Assembly: GCF_047495875.1 (NCBI RefSeq)
Contig: NC_092497.1
Span: 60,797,477 to 60,861,476, forward strand
Direction of reading: 5' to 3'
Length of the DNA stretch: 64,000 bases
Source of the DNA: Pithys albifrons albifrons
Lineage: Eukaryota; Chordata; Aves; Passeriformes; Thamnophilidae
The notes under the pieces were generated by a model, which was not told where the DNA came from, did no database searches, and worked only from the letters and a program-made list of their open reading frames with translations. A program made the translations under genes and the position numbers. Positions 60,660-64,000 of this stretch are shown here, piece after piece (position 1 is the first letter of the stretch; every line of letters starts with the position of its first letter).

Positions 60660-61338
60660 TGTTGTAGTTTTGATGTAAATTCTCTCCCCGCTAGCAACTC
60701 CCCATGCCATTAGTTAACAAAAGAAGTAGCTAACTAGTACCAATTCCTTCTTGATCGTTTTGGGTGGGGGAGACTGGGGAAAGGTGTGTTGGGAAACAGG
60801 CTTGGACTGTCTCTTTTGTTCTTGGGGACTACACACGGCTCTGGCGGTGTGTGTGCTCCCGTGGGAGTGAAGCCGCTGCTGCTCCTCCTTGCTGCGACTG
60901 TGGAGTAAGCCAGTTTTTTTCCCCCCTGCCACTGCTGTTGCTCCTGGTTTCAGCATTGGGGTCCCGGTCTCCACTCCCGTCTCACCGATGCCTGCAGTGT
61001 TGTGACCGGCCCGCCCTGGCTGCAGCAGCGACCCAAGAGAGAGGTGGCGGCTGCTTTCTGGAACACGCTGCGGTTCTCCGTTTTCCAGCTTTCCTTCTTC
61101 TTTTGGGACAAGGGACACACGGGGAGAGACAGAATTCATCTGAGTGCTCACCGCTTGTCTCTGTCTCTCTGGAGAGGGGCTGGGAGGTCACCTTGCAGCC
61201 AGCTGGGTTGTGACACAGACATTGCCTATAACTTTTCTCCAGGAGGAAACCTGCTGGTTTGGGGGTTGTTGTGTTTCATTTTTCTTGTGTTGGGGAAGCA
61301 GTTTCTTCTGGTCTGTTTACAATCATATTTATACCTAA

Positions 61339-61370
<32 letters not shown>

Positions 61371-61518
61371 GAGTTAAGAACAGTTATCCTTCTTATACCC
61401 ATTTTCTGATTAAAGTTCCCTTTCTTAAATTTGATAAAGAGTGATGTGATTATTGTGTAGGAATCCTCTCCCCCATTTGTGGGTAAACATTTTGGTTCTT
61501 CCCCTCAAAACTAAAACA
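60660..61518 (+). mobile_element. solo LTR, ERVL-like, with CAAAG duplication
   Basis: Seen: 859 bp from TGTTGTAGTTTTGA to TCAAAACTAAAACA. The two ends are inverted copies at 13 of 14 positions. CAAAG stands directly before (60655-60659) and directly after (61519-61523), a perfect 5-bp target duplication. ATTAAA at 61409-61414 near the right end supports plus orientation. The middle is GC-rich and stop-poor, giving antisense open frames of 145-149 codons that are not genes. A (CA)n(TA)n microsatellite lies inside. Known: 5-bp duplications fit class III elements. A lone LTR means the internal viral genes were lost by recombination. Confidence 0.93.
61338..61371. repeat. (CA)n(TA)n compound microsatellite
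   Basis: Seen: about ten CA units turning without a break into about seven AT units, inside the LTR at 60660-61518. Likely variable in length between individuals. Confidence 0.95.
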
Positions 61519-62663
61519 CAAAGCCATAGGATTCAAGATCCGTGTGACTGCAATGACACTGAGCAAGGAAGAGCAAGTGGAGAAAGCTTCACCTCTTTCT
61601 TCTATTTTTACTCTTTCTGCCCAAAGCACAACTGATCAGGACAATGAACAAGCAAGCCGTCATAAAGATGAAGGAAAGCTACTAGGTTGTGCTTATAGGC
61701 ATAACCATAGCTAGAATACTCCAGACATGCCACATGCCATTGGCATATGAGAGAGTGAAAAATGAAGGCTCTTTCTTTCTGACCGGCCCAAAGGGTCTTG
61801 CAAACATTCTATATTATACAGACTGTGTATAGTTTGGGTATAAGCTTTCTGTCTTTTAAAAAATATGGCCCATGCTGCAGCCTGATCTGCAGCCCACTGG
61901 CTAGGTATTTGCTGTTATACAGCAATTCTCAAACAGCAGATGTTTCATGATCTGTGTTATGTCTTTATGTTTTCTCATATTTGCTTAACTATGTTCTGCA
62001 TTTTCATTTCTCCTATCATTACTTGCTCAAAGACAGTGAAACCATCTAACTCAGCTAGTCTGCTTTCTTACCTGAAGATGGGTGTTGATAAGCATTTGAT
62101 TTTCTTTCTTAATACCTCACTAAGGTCAATGACTCATGAATACCATATTTCCATGTAGTGTAAACTTGTGAGTAAACATCACCACCTGAACTAACAAAAA
62201 AAAAAAGGAAAAAAAAGAGCATCAGAATACAGCATGAATCATAAATCTCTCACTACTCTCTCTGTATTTGTTGTTTCAAAGGTATAAAGTGTTTGCCTTC
62301 TTTTAAATGGTTATTTATTTTGTTTATACTCATGGCATTTGATTCATCTTCTTATTCACTAGAAATAGCCTTCTTTCCTTTTTTAACACAGGAGAGATAT
62401 TGGTCTCAGCTCACATTAGTAAATGAGTAAAGACAATGTTATTTCTCAGTCTTTGTGAGCTATGAATCTCTGTGGGTGAAATTTATCTTCATGGGAGGGG
62501 AGGGTTTTTTTCAGACCTATGCACCTTTTTAGTCCACAGAATAGGGTATACCATAAGACCCTGATATTTAACTGTTCCCATTGGTGACTGGCAAGTCATC
62601 TAGTAGTTTAAAGTCATGAATCTGATGATTGTGTATCCAGAACCTCGGCCCTGCAAAGATGCA
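61519..62663. other. unique sequence between two solo LTRs
   Basis: A+T-rich. An A-rich run lies at 62195-62217. No gene recognised. Confidence 0.5.
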
Positions 62664-63270
62664 TGTGCTGGTTTAAAGGCGAACCAGCAGGGGAAATGAA
62701 CTTACCACGAGAGAGATTAAGTCAAAGCTAAAATTTAATAATAATATTACAATAAATACACTGACACAAAAGGGAAATTGCTTTCAACTCACAAAACCCC
62801 AGCAGTATAACCCAGTGTCCTGGGGCACAAACCCAAGGGGGTTTTGTATGCCCTTGTGCTGAGACTCCTGTGGCTCCCCCAAGTCCAGAGCAAAAGGAAG
62901 TGAAAAACCTGTTGGTGCAGGCGAGGGCTGTGGTCTGGGCGAGAGTGGCGGTCTCCTCCTGTCAAGGTCCTGCTGTTTCTCTGGATCCAACAAACCCTTC
63001 CCAAGGTCTTACCCACCACTTATGTACTCTCAGGGAGCACCCAGTCCTTCCCCCTGGGCGGGGACTCACACAATGGGTGATTAACTCTGGGAGCCAGGGG
63101 GTATTGTTGAACCGTTGATGACCTTCACACCCAGCCTGGGGGGGTGGAGCTGCTGATGACTCCCTGGGCAGCTGCTGCTAATGGTCTATTGTCCTTGGGG
63201 AATGAATAGAATACACAGCTTTGATCACCCCCACACAGTGTCAACTGGTCCCTCCTGCTGAACTAGGACA
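62664..63270 (-). mobile_element. solo LTR, ERVL-like, with ATGCA duplication
   Basis: Seen: 607 bp from TGTGCTGGTTTAAAGG to GCTGAACTAGGACA. The ends are imperfect inverted repeats. ATGCA stands at 62659-62663 and again at 63271-63275, a perfect 5-bp target duplication. Orientation: read on the minus strand, ATTAAA (62734-62739) lies about 70 bases before the end, as a polyadenylation signal should, so I choose minus, with moderate certainty. GC-rich U3-like part at 62860-63180 with small open frames on both strands. No internal viral gene. Confidence 0.92.
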
Positions 63271-63275
63271 ATGCA

Positions 63276-64000
63276 GTAGTCTGCTCACAGCTTTCATGTT
63301 GCAGATCCAAGCCTATGACTCAGACCCATAAAAGGATTTAGATCTCTGAAGTAAGTCATCAGCAGAACTTCAGTCAAAACATTCAAGCCTTGTGACCTCT
63401 GTCTAAACACACTGCTAAGTAAATCTTAGAGGCATCTAATATCTGAGGCAAGGAGTTTAATGAGTGTTTATTGTCTAGCTCAGCATCAGTGCAGACATGG
63501 CTCAAAAAAGTCAGTGTTGAATTCACTACCATCAAAGCCCACAGGTGCTCCCCACCTCAGTCCTAGATGCTGAGTTTAGCAGGAACACTCAGATCACACC
63601 AAACACACCCCAACAGTTTGTTCAAAACTGTGGTCAGCCAAGAGAAAGCTGATAACATCGTGTGTCTATAACAGCACACAGTAGGTGTCTACTGGTGTAT
63701 TTTGATGCCACTTGCCAAGATTAAGGTACACAGCTCCTAAAATTAGTAGTTTACAATACTGTTTTAAAGTACACTAAATATTTTAGTTGTCTCCAGAAAG
63801 GATAAAAAGTGCAGTAGCACCTTAAGGACTGGCCAGAAGTTTTGTCTTTCAAAATTAGATTCTGAAAGAAATCAGAGAGATGGTGCTCCAAAAAGTCTTT
63901 GTTTCTAATGTGTAGACCGGCTATTAAAACCACCCACTGAATTCTTACTCCTGTCTCTCAAATTTCCATAAGTCATTGCAGCCTTTTATGGCAAAGTGTT
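63276..64000. other. unique sequence to the window end
   Basis: No repeat, RNA or coding signature recognised. Frames are short (60 codons). Confidence 0.5.

Noticed and set aside
60714..61213. 145- and 149-codon open frames on opposite strands
   Set aside because: Both are inside the solo LTR with CAAAG duplication, overlap each other antisense and show no domain.
1..64000. CRISPR array, prophage, operon or other microbial system
   Set aside because: No spaced direct repeats, no tightly packed genes and no ribosome binding sites. The repeat content is that of a bird nuclear genome.

Overview
This window looks like a gene-poor, A+T-rich piece of a bird genome, most likely a neoavian bird and plausibly a songbird. 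The basis is its repeats. There are many 5'-truncated CR1 LINE copies that end, or start on the minus strand, with the bird-type CR1 3' motif built on ATTCTATG. There are also several solo LTRs with TGT...ACA ends and 5-bp target-site duplications, as in endogenous retroviruses of class III (ERVL). I see no bacterial features, no CRISPR array, no operon, no intact protein-coding gene and no functional RNA gene.

Layout. 1-7.1 kb: unique sequence with old CR1 pieces at 360-595, 2744-2820 and 3830-4650; the last is two CR1 copies meeting 3' end to 3' end. 7.1-8.5 kb: a CR1 reverse-transcriptase remnant split by a solo LTR (7162-7797) with duplication CTCTG. 8.5-22.6 kb: mostly unique, with a CR1 at 12.1-12.65 kb and a minus-strand LTR at 15.9-16.5 kb. 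22.67-23.03 kb: a CpG-rich element with a tRNA-like head and a 5S-rRNA-like segment, the most unusual object here. 26.6-28.4 kb: two CR1 3' ends on opposite strands. 28.4-51.3 kb: a long unique stretch with small structural curiosities (two perfect hairpins at 39.7 kb, a 16-bp palindrome, a G/T tract, opposed purine and pyrimidine tracts). 51.29-52.49 kb: a 1.2-kb LTR. 52.5-58.2 kb: unique sequence with one candidate terminal coding exon (54007-54087) and a CR1. 58.2-63.3 kb: LTR-rich, with a probable class I-like LTR and two solo LTRs with clean duplications (CAAAG and ATGCA).

The sequence fits an intergenic region or a very large intron. Three short splice-bounded open segments (54007-54087 +, 18535-18653 -, 60352-60450 +) are the only hints of host exons, and none is assigned to a gene. 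LTR and CR1 identification rests on my knowledge of avian repeat consensus sequences, not on a search, so exact family names are withheld.
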